Assembly (NCBI GenBank): GCA_021790385.1
Contig: JAJYDW010000008.1
Span: 20,225-84,224 of the forward strand
DNA from: Planctomycetota bacterium
GTDB taxonomy: Bacteria; Planctomycetota; Phycisphaerae; WQYP01
DNA: 64,000 nt
Direction: 5' to 3'
Positions within the stretch are counted from its first letter, which is position 1. Each line of letters opens with the position of its first letter. The translations under genes and the position numbers were made by a program. Below are positions 10,276-18,797 of this stretch, in pieces. Below the pieces are notes generated by a model, which saw only the letters and a program-made list of their open reading frames with translations, did not search any database and was not told the origin of the DNA.

Positions 10276-10944
10276 ATGCGTGTACTGGTCGTCGAAGATT
10301 TTAAGGCCTTGCAGGAATCCATCGCCCAGGCCTTGCGCGAACAGGCTTATGTTGTGGACGTGGCCGGAGATGGCCGGCTGGCCCTGTGGCACCTGCAGGG
10401 TGGAGGTATCGATGTGGTAATTCTCGATCTGATGCTGCCGGGCATCGGTGGCCTGGAGGTGCTTAAGACTATCGCACGCATGCGGCCCCGGCCGGCGGTT
10501 TTGGTGCTTACAGCCCGTGACACCGTAGAAGACCGGGTTAAAGGACTTGATGCCGGCGCAGACGATTATCTCACCAAACCCTTCGCTCTGGAGGAACTGC
10601 TGGCACGTGTGCGGGTTTTGACGCGCCGGCGCTACAACGTGGCTGCGCCGCGCCTGCAGGTTGGGCCATTGACCATCGACGCCAACGCCAGGCGGGTTTT
10701 TCGCGGCGCTGTGGAAATCGAATTAAGTGCCCGCGAATATGCCGTTTTGGAATACCTGGCGATGCGCCGCGGTCATATTGTCTCCCGCGAGGAGATCCGC
10801 CAACATGTGTACTGCGATGGCGCTTCCCTCGAAAGCAACGTCATTGATGTGTACGTGGGAATGCTCCGGAAAAAAATCGGCGACAGCACCGGCCTGCTTC
10901 AAACACGCCGCGGTCAGGGTTATATATTCGGTCCGGGGCAATGA
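10276..10944 (+). CDS. OmpR/PhoB-family response regulator
   Basis: A two-domain regulator of 222 residues. The receiver domain has acidic residues after MRVLVVED, the phosphoacceptor Asp51 (VVILDLMLPG), Thr79 and Lys101 (DDYLTKPF). The C-terminal winged-helix DNA-binding domain spans about residues 128-220 (LSAREYAVLEYLA, SNVIDVYVGMLRKKIG, TRRGQGYIF). GGAAG lies 5 bases before this ATG, and starts 4 or 8 codons upstream are less well placed. The sensor kinase gene begins 4 bases after its stop, so the two are translated as a pair. Target genes are unknown; the adjacent amidase is a possibility. Confidence 0.94.
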   Translation: MRVLVVEDFKALQESIAQALREQAYVVDVAGDGRLALWHLQGGGIDVVILDLMLPGIGGLEVLKTIARMRPRPAVLVLTARDTVEDRVKGLDAGADDYLTKPFALEELLARVRVLTRRRYNVAAPRLQVGPLTIDANARRVFRGAVEIELSAREYAVLEYLAMRRGHIVSREEIRQHVYCDGASLESNVIDVYVGMLRKKIGDSTGLLQTRRGQGYIFGPGQ

Positions 10945-10948
10945 ACTG

Positions 10949-12430
10949 ATGCGTTCAATCAGGATGGAATTAATGCTCTGGTGCCCCGCGGCTATCGCTG
11001 CCCTACTGGCGGCGCTGGGAGTCGGCTTATATTTAACCTTGCGGAGCATGCTCAACTCGGAATTTAATGGTTCCCTGGCGGCTCAGGCCGCCGTTCTGGC
11101 CGCCACGGTGGAACGAACTCCCGGTTCGCGGCTCCGGCTCGAATCGGACGCTGCCGCGGTGCGTGGCCGTGGCACGGCAGGGATTCCGCAGTATTTCCAG
11201 ATCTGGACGGACCGGGGAAAGACCGTTCTACGCGCAGCCCCATTGGCCAGCATCAATCTTAAACTGCTGCGGCCAGCGATAGGGCACCCGGCGGTGTGTG
11301 CGGTTGACCTGGGCGGGCGGACATCCGGGCGTGAACTGGCCCTGCGTTTCAGGCTTGCCAGCGCTGCCCATGCCCCGCATCGTGTGGGCCACCTGCGTGC
11401 GCTTCACGGTGCCGCCCCTGCCGCTACCCCCGCCGCCTCAGATAACTACATTCTGGCCGTGGCCCGGCGTACTGACCAGCTCGACGATGCGGTTACCGGC
11501 CTGGGCTGGTCCCTGGTTGTTACATTTGCGCTGGCCACCGTCATCTCGGCATTGCTGCTCGCGTGGTTGCTGGAACGGGGCCTGCGGCCCATTGGGGCCA
11601 TCGCTGAACAAATTTCGCAAATTGGAGCAACGCGCCTGGGCGAACGCGTGAACGGACGCAAAATACCGCGTGAGCTCATTCCCATTGTCGATCGGCTTAA
11701 CAGTTTGCTTTCCCGCGTGGAAGAGGATGTAGTCCGCGAGAAATCCTTGACCGCCGATATGGCCCATGAACTTCGCACCCCTCTGGCCGGCCTGCGTGCG
11801 GCGTGTGAGGTGGCCCTCACGCAACCGCGACCCGCGGAGCAATACCAGCGTACCCTGCGTCAGGCTTTGGCCATCGGCCAACAGATGCAGAACCTGGTTG
11901 AAAATCTGCTCACACTCGCACGACTCGATACCGATTCCTATCACGGTGTACCGCAGGTGTGCCACCTGGACCAGATGATTGATGGCCAGGTGGAAGCCTT
12001 GGCCAATCACCTTCGCGTGCGACAGGTAACCCTGGAGAAAGAGCCGCTGGCGGCTGCATTGGTCTTGGCAGTACCGGAGCTCATCGGGCTGGTCCTGCGG
12101 AACGTTCTAGATAATGCCGTCAGCTACGTCAACGCTTCCGGATGCATCCGTGTGTCACTACGTCTGGCCGATAAGGGTGCGATTCTCGATGTGGCCAACA
12201 CAGGCAGTATGGTTGATCCGCAGGACGTACAACACGTATTCGAGCGTTTTTGGCGCGGTGATATGGCACGGTCGGATCACGGTCGCCACTGCGGTCTGGG
12301 GCTTTCAATAGTACAGAACGTGATGCGCCGCATCGGCGGCACCGTCCTGGCGCAATCCACGCCTGGCGGGTGGTTTACCATCACGTTGACTTTTCCCGAG
12401 CATCGCGGCAATGGGAAGCATGGAGCGTAA
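10949..12430 (+). CDS. Sensor histidine kinase (EnvZ/QseC type)
   Basis: The membrane sensor partner of the preceding regulator, about 493 residues. A first transmembrane helix (about 10-32) is followed by an outer domain of roughly 150 residues. A second helix (VVTFALATVISALLLAWLL) leads to a HAMP linker. The phosphorylated His273 lies in MAHELRTPLAGLRAA. The ATP-binding part has the N box (RNVLDNAVSYV), G1 (LDVANTGSMV), F box (VFERFWRGD) and G2 (GLGLSIVQNVMRR). The frame is open upstream inside the regulator gene, but the start chosen just after its stop codon gives the normal architecture. The signal sensed is unknown. Confidence 0.93.
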   Translation: MRSIRMELMLWCPAAIAALLAALGVGLYLTLRSMLNSEFNGSLAAQAAVLAATVERTPGSRLRLESDAAAVRGRGTAGIPQYFQIWTDRGKTVLRAAPLASINLKLLRPAIGHPAVCAVDLGGRTSGRELALRFRLASAAHAPHRVGHLRALHGAAPAATPAASDNYILAVARRTDQLDDAVTGLGWSLVVTFALATVISALLLAWLLERGLRPIGAIAEQISQIGATRLGERVNGRKIPRELIPIVDRLNSLLSRVEEDVVREKSLTADMAHELRTPLAGLRAACEVALTQPRPAEQYQRTLRQALAIGQQMQNLVENLLTLARLDTDSYHGVPQVCHLDQMIDGQVEALANHLRVRQVTLEKEPLAAALVLAVPELIGLVLRNVLDNAVSYVNASGCIRVSLRLADKGAILDVANTGSMVDPQDVQHVFERFWRGDMARSDHGRHCGLGLSIVQNVMRRIGGTVLAQSTPGGWFTITLTFPEHRGNGKHGA

Positions 12431-12643
12431 TGTAATGTCCAGTTGGCGTCAAAACGAGGCAATTTCGCGGTCCGCTCCCGGCAACAACGGTCCGATCCGA
12501 CTATTGCGACGCGGCCCACGACAAGCCCTCGCGGAACTGGCTTATTTCTGGCCGATGCCGTATAGTAAAAAGAGTGGACGCACCACGGCCGTCGGCACCA
12601 GGATGTGGCGGCCCATTATTTTTAAGTTTCAAGGAATCTAGGC

Positions 12644-13291
12644 ATGCCAGTGAAACCCACGCAGGGTGGTCCCGACAACACTCAGGTGCAACCGGGCTGC
12701 TCCCAACCAGACCTGCTGCGCCACAACCTGCTTTTCCTGTCCAAGTTTTTCCGTCATGGCACACGCATTGCTTCGGTGTGGCCTTCCAGCCGCTTCATGG
12801 CTGAGGCCAGCCTCAAGGCGATTGACTGGGATCAGTCCCGCGTGATTGTGGAACTTGGTGCCGGCACCGGCCCGATTACCCAGCAGGCCCTGCAGCGGCT
12901 GCAGCCGCACACGCGTTTCATCGCCATTGAACGCGACCGCGATTTTGTGCGAATTTTGCGACAGCGCTTCGCCGGCCGGACCAATGTGGAAATTATTCAT
13001 GGCGATGTCGGCGATCTGGCGGAAATTCTCTCCGCACAACATGTGGCCCGCCACGGGGTGGATCACTTCGTGAGCGGCCTCGGCACGCCCTCTTTACCCG
13101 AGCCGGTGCAGCGGCGTATGTTTGCCGCGGTGCGCGATTATCTCAAGCCACACGGGGTGTTCAGCAATATCACAGAAGTTCCATGGTTCTACATGCGTTG
13201 GTACAAGGCTATGTTTGAGCACGTATCGTTTCAGCTTGTGGCTTTGAACATGCCGCCCGGCGGTGTGTACCACTGCCGCGTGCTGCGCTGA
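12644..13291 (+). CDS. SAM-dependent methyltransferase, phospholipid N-methyltransferase-like
   Basis: A class I methyltransferase of 215 residues. The SAM-binding motif I is VIVELGAGTGPI (Glu70, Gly72-Gly76), followed by an acidic strand end (FIAIERD) and HGDVGDL. The segment preceding it, SVWPSSRFMAEASL, and the later SGLGTPSLPEPVQRR resemble the Pmt/COG3963 phospholipid N-methyltransferases that methylate phosphatidylethanolamine. rRNA adenine dimethylases share the fold but normally have an NxPY/F motif, which is absent here. Lipid methylation is therefore the better guess. A 213-bp stretch with no convincing gene separates it from the kinase gene. Confidence 0.75.
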   Translation: MPVKPTQGGPDNTQVQPGCSQPDLLRHNLLFLSKFFRHGTRIASVWPSSRFMAEASLKAIDWDQSRVIVELGAGTGPITQQALQRLQPHTRFIAIERDRDFVRILRQRFAGRTNVEIIHGDVGDLAEILSAQHVARHGVDHFVSGLGTPSLPEPVQRRMFAAVRDYLKPHGVFSNITEVPWFYMRWYKAMFEHVSFQLVALNMPPGGVYHCRVLR

Positions 13292-13503
13292 TCCCGCCGG
13301 AATTCTCCTGCCATTCAATTGTAGCATACGTAATATGGTTCCCGCCGGCACTGTTTATGCCGGGCGACTGCGGAAATTGACCGCGGCACCATGCCGCGCC
13401 GGGCAAAATCCCGACTGCAACCGGGCTGTTACTGGCCTCTTGCGGAAACGCTCATAAATGTCCTAAACACTTTTCACTCCTGTACTTATCGCGGCGTTTC
13501 AAC

Positions 13504-13512
13504 TCATCCACA
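13504..13512 (+). other. DnaA box, one mismatch
   Basis: TCATCCACA differs at one position from the consensus TTATCCACA and lies in the same orientation as the perfect box just downstream. Confidence 0.5.
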
Positions 13513-13515
13513 GTT

Positions 13516-13524
13516 TTATCCACA
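13516..13524 (+). other. DnaA box, perfect
   Basis: TTATCCACA is an exact match to the consensus. It lies about 360 bp before the dnaA start and next to an A/T-run segment. Confidence 0.65.
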
Positions 13525-13886
13525 AGGCCGTAAACGGCGGTGGAAAATCGGTTAAAAAAACATTTTTTTTTATCGTAACCCATGATGACAATGGGACTTT
13601 GGTTCATGTGTAAAAGAATTCCCGCAGCGGGCTATTGCCAGGACTTTCATCGAAGGTTAAAACGACACTCAAGAATCAATCGTCCAGGCTGGACGGTTCC
13701 GCGTGAGAAAATCCGCAGCCGGCCGCTGGACGAGTGGAAGTTATGACGGAGCGCGGGTTGTGCCTCCGTGGGCCGGGGAAAGGATTCCCCGGCTGTCTTA
13801 GAACCATGACGGTTCGTTACGTAGTAAAAATTATATTTGCTCCCGGTGTGGAAATGGGGAAATGGTGCCCGGAAAGGAGTCTGTTG

Positions 13887-15332
13887 ATGTTGACCGCTGC
13901 GCCAATGACGAAGGAATTGGAACTTGAAAAAACTGTGCAGATCAAAATTGAAGAAGAGCTGGCCCAACGCCTGGGCGAAGCCCGCTATCAACAGTGGTTT
14001 GCCGGAAAATGCCGCTGGTGTCTAAACAACCAGAAGCTGACCGTGGCTACCACCAGCTCATTTGCAGCGCAGTGGATTCGCGGCAAATTGATGCTGGAAC
14101 TGCAGCAAAGCGCTGAGGCGGTTCTGGGGGAGCAGGTGACGTTGGAAGTGGCGACTACGGCCGATACACCACGACCGGCGCCGGCCGCGGATACAGTTGG
14201 TCCTCCACCGCAGGTGCATCGGCCAAGTGCCGTTAGTCCGCCGGTCGGTGTGAGCAGGCTGAATCCCAAGTATCTGCTGGAAGAGTTTGTGGCCGGTCCG
14301 TCCAATCAGATGGCTTTTCGGGCGGCGGTTCAAGCCGCCGAGGCCACTGAAAACGTCTGTAATCCGCTTTTTATTCATGGGCGCTGCGGCCTGGGCAAGA
14401 CCCATCTTTTGCAGGGAATATGCCGGCGCTTTGGCCAGAAGTTTCCGCAGAAGCGCTGGCTTTACCTGACCGGTGAAGAATTCACCAATGAATTTGTCGA
14501 AGCCATCCGCCAAAACAAAACCACCCAGTTTCGCCGACGGCTTCGCCAGAGTGATCTGCTGGTGATTGATGACATTCATTTTTTCACGCGCAAGCAGGCC
14601 ACGCAGGAGGAATTTCTGCACACCTTCAACCAGGTGGATGGTGCGGGGCGGCGCATTGTGTTGGCGTCCGACTGCGCTCCCGGGCAGATTGCCTCGATCA
14701 TGGACGCCCTGCAGAGCCGGTTCGTAAGCGGTATGGTGGCACGTATTGATCCACCCGACCTGCCCACGCGTCTGGAAATCGTCCGGCGCCACGCCCTGCG
14801 GCTGCGGCGTCCCGTCAGCGATGCAATTCTCATGCACGTAGCCCAAAGCCCCGCCGCCAGCGTCCGCGAACTCGAAGGGCTTTTGCTGCAGGTGCTTACG
14901 GGGCTGGAAGTGGCCGTAGATGCCGGGGACACGGCGGGCAGCACGGCCGCGGTTATCGCCCAGCAGGTGCGCTGCCGGGCCGGAGCGGCGAAGGTTATAT
15001 CCGCGGAGCGCATCATTGAAACCGTGGCGAGCTATTTTGGGTTATCAGCGGCGGACCTGCGGGGCCATCGGCGCAGCCAGTTGGTGGCCGGTGCCAGAGC
15101 CATCGCCATTTACCTTATGCGTCAACATTCACACTTGAGCTTTCCGGAAATCGGCCGGGTTTTAGGTGACCGCAATCATTCCACAGCAGTGGCCGCCAAT
15201 CAACGGGTGGAAACCCGTCTGACCACCGGCTGGCTGCTGCGTTGGGTAGCCACAGACGGTCCCCATCATGAGGCTCTAGGTAACGCCATTGCCAACCTTA
15301 ACGCGAGATTGCACCAGGCACAGGCCGCTTGA
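13887..15332 (+). CDS. dnaA: Chromosomal replication initiator protein DnaA
   Basis: DnaA binds origin boxes and opens the DNA. The 481-residue protein has domain I (about 15-90), a Pro/Ala-rich linker (91-120), the AAA+ domain beginning LNPKYLLEEFVAGPSN and the box-binding domain IV at the C-terminus. Walker A is GRCGLGKTH (165-173), where most DnaA proteins have GGxGLGKTH. Walker B is LLVIDDIHFF. Domain IV ends FPEIGRVLGDRNHSTAVAA, in which RNHST replaces the common RDHTT. AAAGGAG 7 bases before this ATG decides the start. The neighbour downstream is a DNA methyltransferase; dnaN is about 47 kb away. Confidence 0.96.
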   Translation: MLTAAPMTKELELEKTVQIKIEEELAQRLGEARYQQWFAGKCRWCLNNQKLTVATTSSFAAQWIRGKLMLELQQSAEAVLGEQVTLEVATTADTPRPAPAADTVGPPPQVHRPSAVSPPVGVSRLNPKYLLEEFVAGPSNQMAFRAAVQAAEATENVCNPLFIHGRCGLGKTHLLQGICRRFGQKFPQKRWLYLTGEEFTNEFVEAIRQNKTTQFRRRLRQSDLLVIDDIHFFTRKQATQEEFLHTFNQVDGAGRRIVLASDCAPGQIASIMDALQSRFVSGMVARIDPPDLPTRLEIVRRHALRLRRPVSDAILMHVAQSPAASVRELEGLLLQVLTGLEVAVDAGDTAGSTAAVIAQQVRCRAGAAKVISAERIIETVASYFGLSAADLRGHRRSQLVAGARAIAIYLMRQHSHLSFPEIGRVLGDRNHSTAVAANQRVETRLTTGWLLRWVATDGPHHEALGNAIANLNARLHQAQAA

Positions 15333-15452
15333 AAACTGCAAAGCTGTTGGGTACTCTATCTGGTGTTGTTAGTGTAATGTTTGGTCAATATGCGGTATTT
15401 CAAGCATCTGACTTAGGCTGGCAAGACCAGGTACCATTTTGACGAGGTTCCG

Positions 15453-16418
15453 GTGAAATTAAACCAGATTTATCAACAGGACTGTATTGAAGGCCTGGGG
15501 GCTGTTCCCGAAGGCAGTATTGACCTGGTCTTTGCGGATCCACCTTTTAACATCGGTTACAAGTACGACGTTTACGAGGATAAGCGGGCGGCGGAAGATT
15601 ATCTGGATTGGACCCGCAAGTGGGGGGCCGGCGTGGTGCGGGCGCTCAAGGCAGACGGGACTTTTTGGCTGGCCATCGGCGACGATTTCGCAGCGGAATT
15701 GAAGATGATTTTTCAGCGCGAACTGGGCCTGAAGTGCCGCAGTTGGGTGTTGTGGTACTACACCTTTGGTGTGCAGTGCAAAACCAAGTTTGCCCGCAGC
15801 CATACCCATCTGTTTCATTTCGTAAAAGATCCGAAGCGCTTCACTTTCAATATACCCGCCATCCGCGTACCTTCAGCTAGAACCCTGGTTTACGGCGACA
15901 GCCGGGGCAATCCGGATGGTCGCCTGCCCGACGATACCTGGATTCTGCGTCCGCAGGATATTCCGAACTGTTTTCAGCCCGATGAGGATATCTGGTACTT
16001 TCCACGGGTGTGTGGAACGTTTAAGGAGCGTGCGGGCTGGCACGGCTGCCAGATGCCGGAGCAGTTGCTGGGGCGCATTATCAGGGCCTCTTCCAATGAA
16101 GGCGAAACGGTGCTGGATCCGTTTGGCGGCAGCGGATCGACGCTGGTGGTGGCGAAAAAACTGGGCCGGCAATTTATCGGCTATGAATTATCCGCCGAGT
16201 ACGCCAAAGGAATTCAGGCACGATTGGAGCAAACCAACGTCGGCGAGCCGCTGCTGGGGTCTGATGTTCCCCTGACCTCGGCACCCTCCACGGCCAATGG
16301 AACCATGCGCGTCAATGGCCAGCGGGTGAAGGCCGGGGCAGTGGTGCCACAACGCCAAGGCCGGGTTAAAACGGATGAAACCACGCCTGGTTTACTCGAC
16401 GGCCTCATAAGTGCCTGA
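15453..16418 (+). CDS. Orphan DNA methyltransferase (beta class, N6-adenine or N4-cytosine)
   Basis: A site-specific amino-methyltransferase of 321 residues. The catalytic motif DPPF (29-32, in [11 protein letters not shown]) precedes the SAM-binding motif [10 protein letters not shown] (about 221-230), the order that defines the beta class. CcrM and many restriction-linked enzymes belong there. The last 70 residues are a Pro/Thr/Val-rich tail with no known target domain that I recognise. It starts with GTG, with GAGG 5 bases upstream. No restriction endonuclease gene is nearby, so it is probably a solitary enzyme. Its site is unknown. Its place directly after dnaA invites a role in replication timing, but that is inference. 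Confidence 0.88.
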   Translation: MKLNQIYQQDCIEGLGAVPEGSIDLVFADPPFNIGYKYDVYEDKRAAEDYLDWTRKWGAGVVRALKADGTFWLAIGDDFAAELKMIFQRELGLKCRSWVLWYYTFGVQCKTKFARSHTHLFHFVKDPKRFTFNIPAIRVPSARTLVYGDSRGNPDGRLPDDTWILRPQDIPNCFQPDEDIWYFPRVCGTFKERAGWHGCQMPEQLLGRIIRASSNEGETVLDPFGGSGSTLVVAKKLGRQFIGYELSAEYAKGIQARLEQTNVGEPLLGSDVPLTSAPSTANGTMRVNGQRVKAGAVVPQRQGRVKTDETTPGLLDGLISA

Positions 16419-16463
16419 ACCTTAATACGTATGCAGATTGAAGGCAAAGCAGGCGGAGTTGTT

Positions 16464-16883
16464 ATGCAATCCTTTCGCAAAGAACTGTGGTTTAACATTC
16501 CGGAGCGGCGGGCGTTTATCAACATCACCCCGCAGGTGGAAGCGGCACTGGCCGAAAGCGGCATCAGCGAAGGCCTGGTTCTGGTGAACGCGATGCACAT
16601 CAGCGCCAGCGTGTTTATCAACGATGATGAAGCAGGGTTGATGCATGACTGGGAGCACTGGCTGGAAGAATTGGCTCCGGAGAAGCCGCATTCACGCTAC
16701 CGCCACAATGATACCGGCGAAGACAATGCCGACGCCCATCTTAAACGCACCATCATGGGACGCGAAGTCGTGGCGGCCATCACCGGCGGGAAGCTGGATT
16801 TTGGGCCGTGGGAGCAGATTTTTTACGGCGAATTCGATGGCCGCCGCCGCAAACGAGTGCTGGTTAAAATCATAGGTGAATAG
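16464..16883 (+). CDS. YjbQ/UPF0047 family protein
   Basis: A single-domain protein of 139 residues with the family's conserved His-rich stretches: [41 protein letters not shown] and [28 protein letters not shown]. Members have been annotated as secondary thiamine-phosphate synthases from a weak activity of E. coli YjbQ; the true role is uncertain. The start was chosen because GGAG lies 5 bases before this ATG, while an ATG eleven codons upstream has none. It lies 45 bp after the methyltransferase gene and may share its transcript. Confidence 0.9.
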   Translation: MQSFRKELWFNIPERRAFINITPQVEAALAESGISEGLVLVNAMHISASVFINDDEAGLMHDWEHWLEELAPEKPHSRYRHNDTGEDNADAHLKRTIMGREVVAAITGGKLDFGPWEQIFYGEFDGRRRKRVLVKIIGE

Positions 16884-16987
16884 GCAATTCAAAAATGCCG
16901 GGCCATTATCGAAAAGAAAATTGTTGGCGGCCGAACTTGCATCGGCGGCGATCCGCATAAACACACTTGATCTAACAGGAGAATCCG

Positions 16988-17167
16988 ATGAAAAATGTGG
17001 AACTCAAAGTTGAAGGCAATATCCTTACCATCAAGGTGGATTTGAGCAAGGAATTTGGGCCTTCCGCCTCCGGCAAAACCATCATCATCGCTTCGACCGA
17101 GGGAAATGTAACCGTGCCCGATCGGGACGAGAAAATCGGACTGAATGTCTATCGCAAAAGGTCGTAA
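16988..17167 (+). CDS. Small conserved-looking protein, 59 residues
   Basis: A short gene with a strong AGGAG 7 bases before its ATG. The protein is 59 residues: an even mix of charged and beta-branched residues (MKNVELKVEGNILTIKVDL, then GKTIIIASTEGNVTVP, ending in NVYRKRS). The alternating pattern suggests a small all-beta fold, and it has no signal or membrane segment. I have an impression of near-identical small proteins in unrelated bacteria annotated only as hypothetical, but cannot confirm it here. Codon use is ordinary for the window. It may be co-transcribed with the YjbQ gene 104 bp upstream. Function unknown. Confidence 0.75.
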   Translation: MKNVELKVEGNILTIKVDLSKEFGPSASGKTIIIASTEGNVTVPDRDEKIGLNVYRKRS

Positions 17168-17198
17168 GACCGCCAAAGCCGTTCACACATATCGGTCG

Positions 17199-17611
17199 TT
17201 ATACGTGTAGCCGTGGAGGGCATGTGTCTGTTGAAGCGCGGCCGATTATTCCCCCGTCGGCTCGGGCAGTTGCATCAGCTAAGCCAAAGCCACCTTCGTG
17301 GCATCCGTGGAACCGGCCAATTCCGCCGCCACCCGGCGAGGCATACCATGCCGGCGATATGTATGCATGTGGGCCGCGAAAAACCACCAGCACATTCTGG
17401 CTGGGCGACAAATGCTTCCACTGCTGGTTGGCTCTGGCCACGTGGCCCCAGAGTTTAAGCCCTCCATTGTCGGATTCTTCCAGTAAAAACGGCAGATGGT
17501 TGACGGTAGGTACCGCATCGACGCAGTGATGAGCATACCAAACGAATGGGCCTCAACCAGCGACACTATTCGCCGGAGGTCTCCTTCATTCAACGACGGC
17601 GGAATATACAT
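17199..17611 (-). pseudogene. Decayed PaiB-like FMN-binding regulator
   Basis: The start MYIPPSLNEGDLRRIVSLVEAHSFGMLITA is typical of PaiB-type FMN-binding proteins. Just after it the reading frame must shift by one base to continue as VPTVNHLPFLLEESDNGG, then LKLWGHVARANQQW and VVFRGPHAYISPAWY, all PaiB-like. After that the family sequence ends and is replaced by Gly/Ala-rich residues with no match to the usual VPTWNY region. It is about 135 residues against about 200 in intact members. The combination of frameshift and lost C-terminus argues for a dead gene. It follows the sigma-factor gene on the same strand. Confidence 0.75.
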
Positions 17612-17680
17612 AGGCTCTGTTTCCTGCGCAACGGCTGGGGCTGCGCAGGCCGCCCTGAAATCCGAGTCGCGCTGTAGTCA

Positions 17681-18547
17681 TCAAGCTGGAATCGCTTGAG
17701 TTTCCACCTCGTCAAACCGGCCGGTATGGCGGGCAACTGTTGTTTGCAGTAAAGCCTCCAGCTTACGCAATGCCCCCACTTCAATTTGCCGCACACGCTG
17801 TCGGGTAACGCCCAGAATCGCGGCAATTTCCTGCACCGCCAGCGGCTTGGCCTCGCCAAAGCCATGGCGAAGTCGCAATACCGTGGCCTCGCGATGATCA
17901 AGCTGATCCAGCAGAATACGCAGCTTCTCTGCAGTCTCGCGGTTTTCCAATTCGTGATCGGGCCGCAGTGTTTGCCGGTCCGGTATGGCTTCTTCCATGG
18001 TTTGCCGCCCCAGATCACTGTAGCTATCCATCATGGTTATCCGAAATACCCGCGAAGCATGTTGTACCGCCGCAAGCTGGTTATCTCTGGATTGTTCAAG
18101 CAGGTCTGTATCAGACGGAGCATAACCACAGGTGTCCTGAAACCTCCGTGACCGCTCCTGCAGCCTGGCCATGCGCCGAATCATGTAATGCGGCATGCAC
18201 ATGGGGTGGGCGGTAGCGGCGATAAATTGCTGAATGCTATGCAGAATCCACCATTTAGCATAGGTTGCAAATCGGGTGCAGCGATCAGGTTGATATAAAT
18301 CCACCGCATGAACCAGCCCCAAATTGCCCTCCGCAATAACGTCCTGCAGACAGATGCCCGTGCGGACGAATCGACGGGCAATAGCCACCACCAGCCTTAA
18401 ATTGGCTTCCACCAACGTATATCGCGCAACAAAATCCCCGCTTTGCACCCTCTGGGCCAAGTCCAATTCCTGCTCGGCGGTAAGCAGCGGAATTTTTCTT
18501 AATGTGGCAAAATACTCTTGTAAATCAGTTTCTCTTGCCTCTGACAT
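17681..18547 (-). CDS. RNA polymerase sigma factor, sigma-70 family (group 2/3)
   Basis: A 288-residue sigma factor lacking the long region 1.1 of the housekeeping factor. Region 1.2 is LQEYFATLRKIPLLTAEQELDLA (about 9-31). Region 2 includes LVEANLRLVVAIARRF, DVIAEGNLGLVHAVDLYQ and FATYAKWWILHSIQ. Region 4 ends in the HTH VQEIAAILGVTRQRVRQIE. It lacks RpoH or RpoS signatures that I can name, so a specific regulon cannot be assigned. No anti-sigma factor is adjacent. A 13-base palindrome lies about 85 bp upstream and may be an operator. Confidence 0.9.
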   Translation of the reverse strand: MSEARETDLQEYFATLRKIPLLTAEQELDLAQRVQSGDFVARYTLVEANLRLVVAIARRFVRTGICLQDVIAEGNLGLVHAVDLYQPDRCTRFATYAKWWILHSIQQFIAATAHPMCMPHYMIRRMARLQERSRRFQDTCGYAPSDTDLLEQSRDNQLAAVQHASRVFRITMMDSYSDLGRQTMEEAIPDRQTLRPDHELENRETAEKLRILLDQLDHREATVLRLRHGFGEAKPLAVQEIAAILGVTRQRVRQIEVGALRKLEALLQTTVARHTGRFDEVETQAIPA

Positions 18548-18629
18548 GTGCGTACTCCCTGTGTCCGTTGTGTGCCTCTCTTAGGGGCAAGCCAGCTTCC
18601 ACGCTGATGAACCCTCTAGCTTTTACCGA

Positions 18630-18642
18630 ATCTCTTAGAGAT
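18630..18642. promoter_or_regulatory. Short palindrome upstream of the sigma-factor gene
   Basis: ATCTCTTAGAGAT has perfect 6-base arms around one central base. It is placed where an operator for the sigma gene could be, but there is no direct evidence of binding. Confidence 0.3.
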
Positions 18643-18797
18643 GTCAGTACCTATATTGGTTAGGCCATATTAATAGTAGGAGTCAAAGTTGGAAAAGTGA
18701 AGAGGTAAAATTTCGACTTTTTCGGACGGGCAATTACCGGCTCTCCATAGCCAAGCTTTAGCCGTGCTGCGATGATTTTATAAGCCCGTGCTATCCA

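Larger units (their letters stand above)
13292..13886. promoter_or_regulatory. dnaA upstream region with DnaA boxes
   Basis: About 600 bp without a credible gene. It contains a perfect DnaA box (TTATCCACA) and a one-mismatch copy (TCATCCACA) 12 bp before it on the same strand. An A- and T-run segment (around 13554-13575) follows. This may be a DnaA autoregulatory site or part of an origin. An open frame runs into dnaA from about 13734, but its sequence before the good SD site is not DnaA-like. Confidence 0.55.

Noticed and set aside
12411..12641. A plus-strand frame of about 76 residues overlapping the kinase gene end
   Set aside because: No SD site, Arg- and Trp-rich random-looking sequence, and an overlapping minus-strand frame of equal quality.
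13734..13886. N-terminal extension of dnaA
   Set aside because: The residues are not DnaA-like, and the ATG at 13887 has an ideal AAAGGAG at 7 bases.
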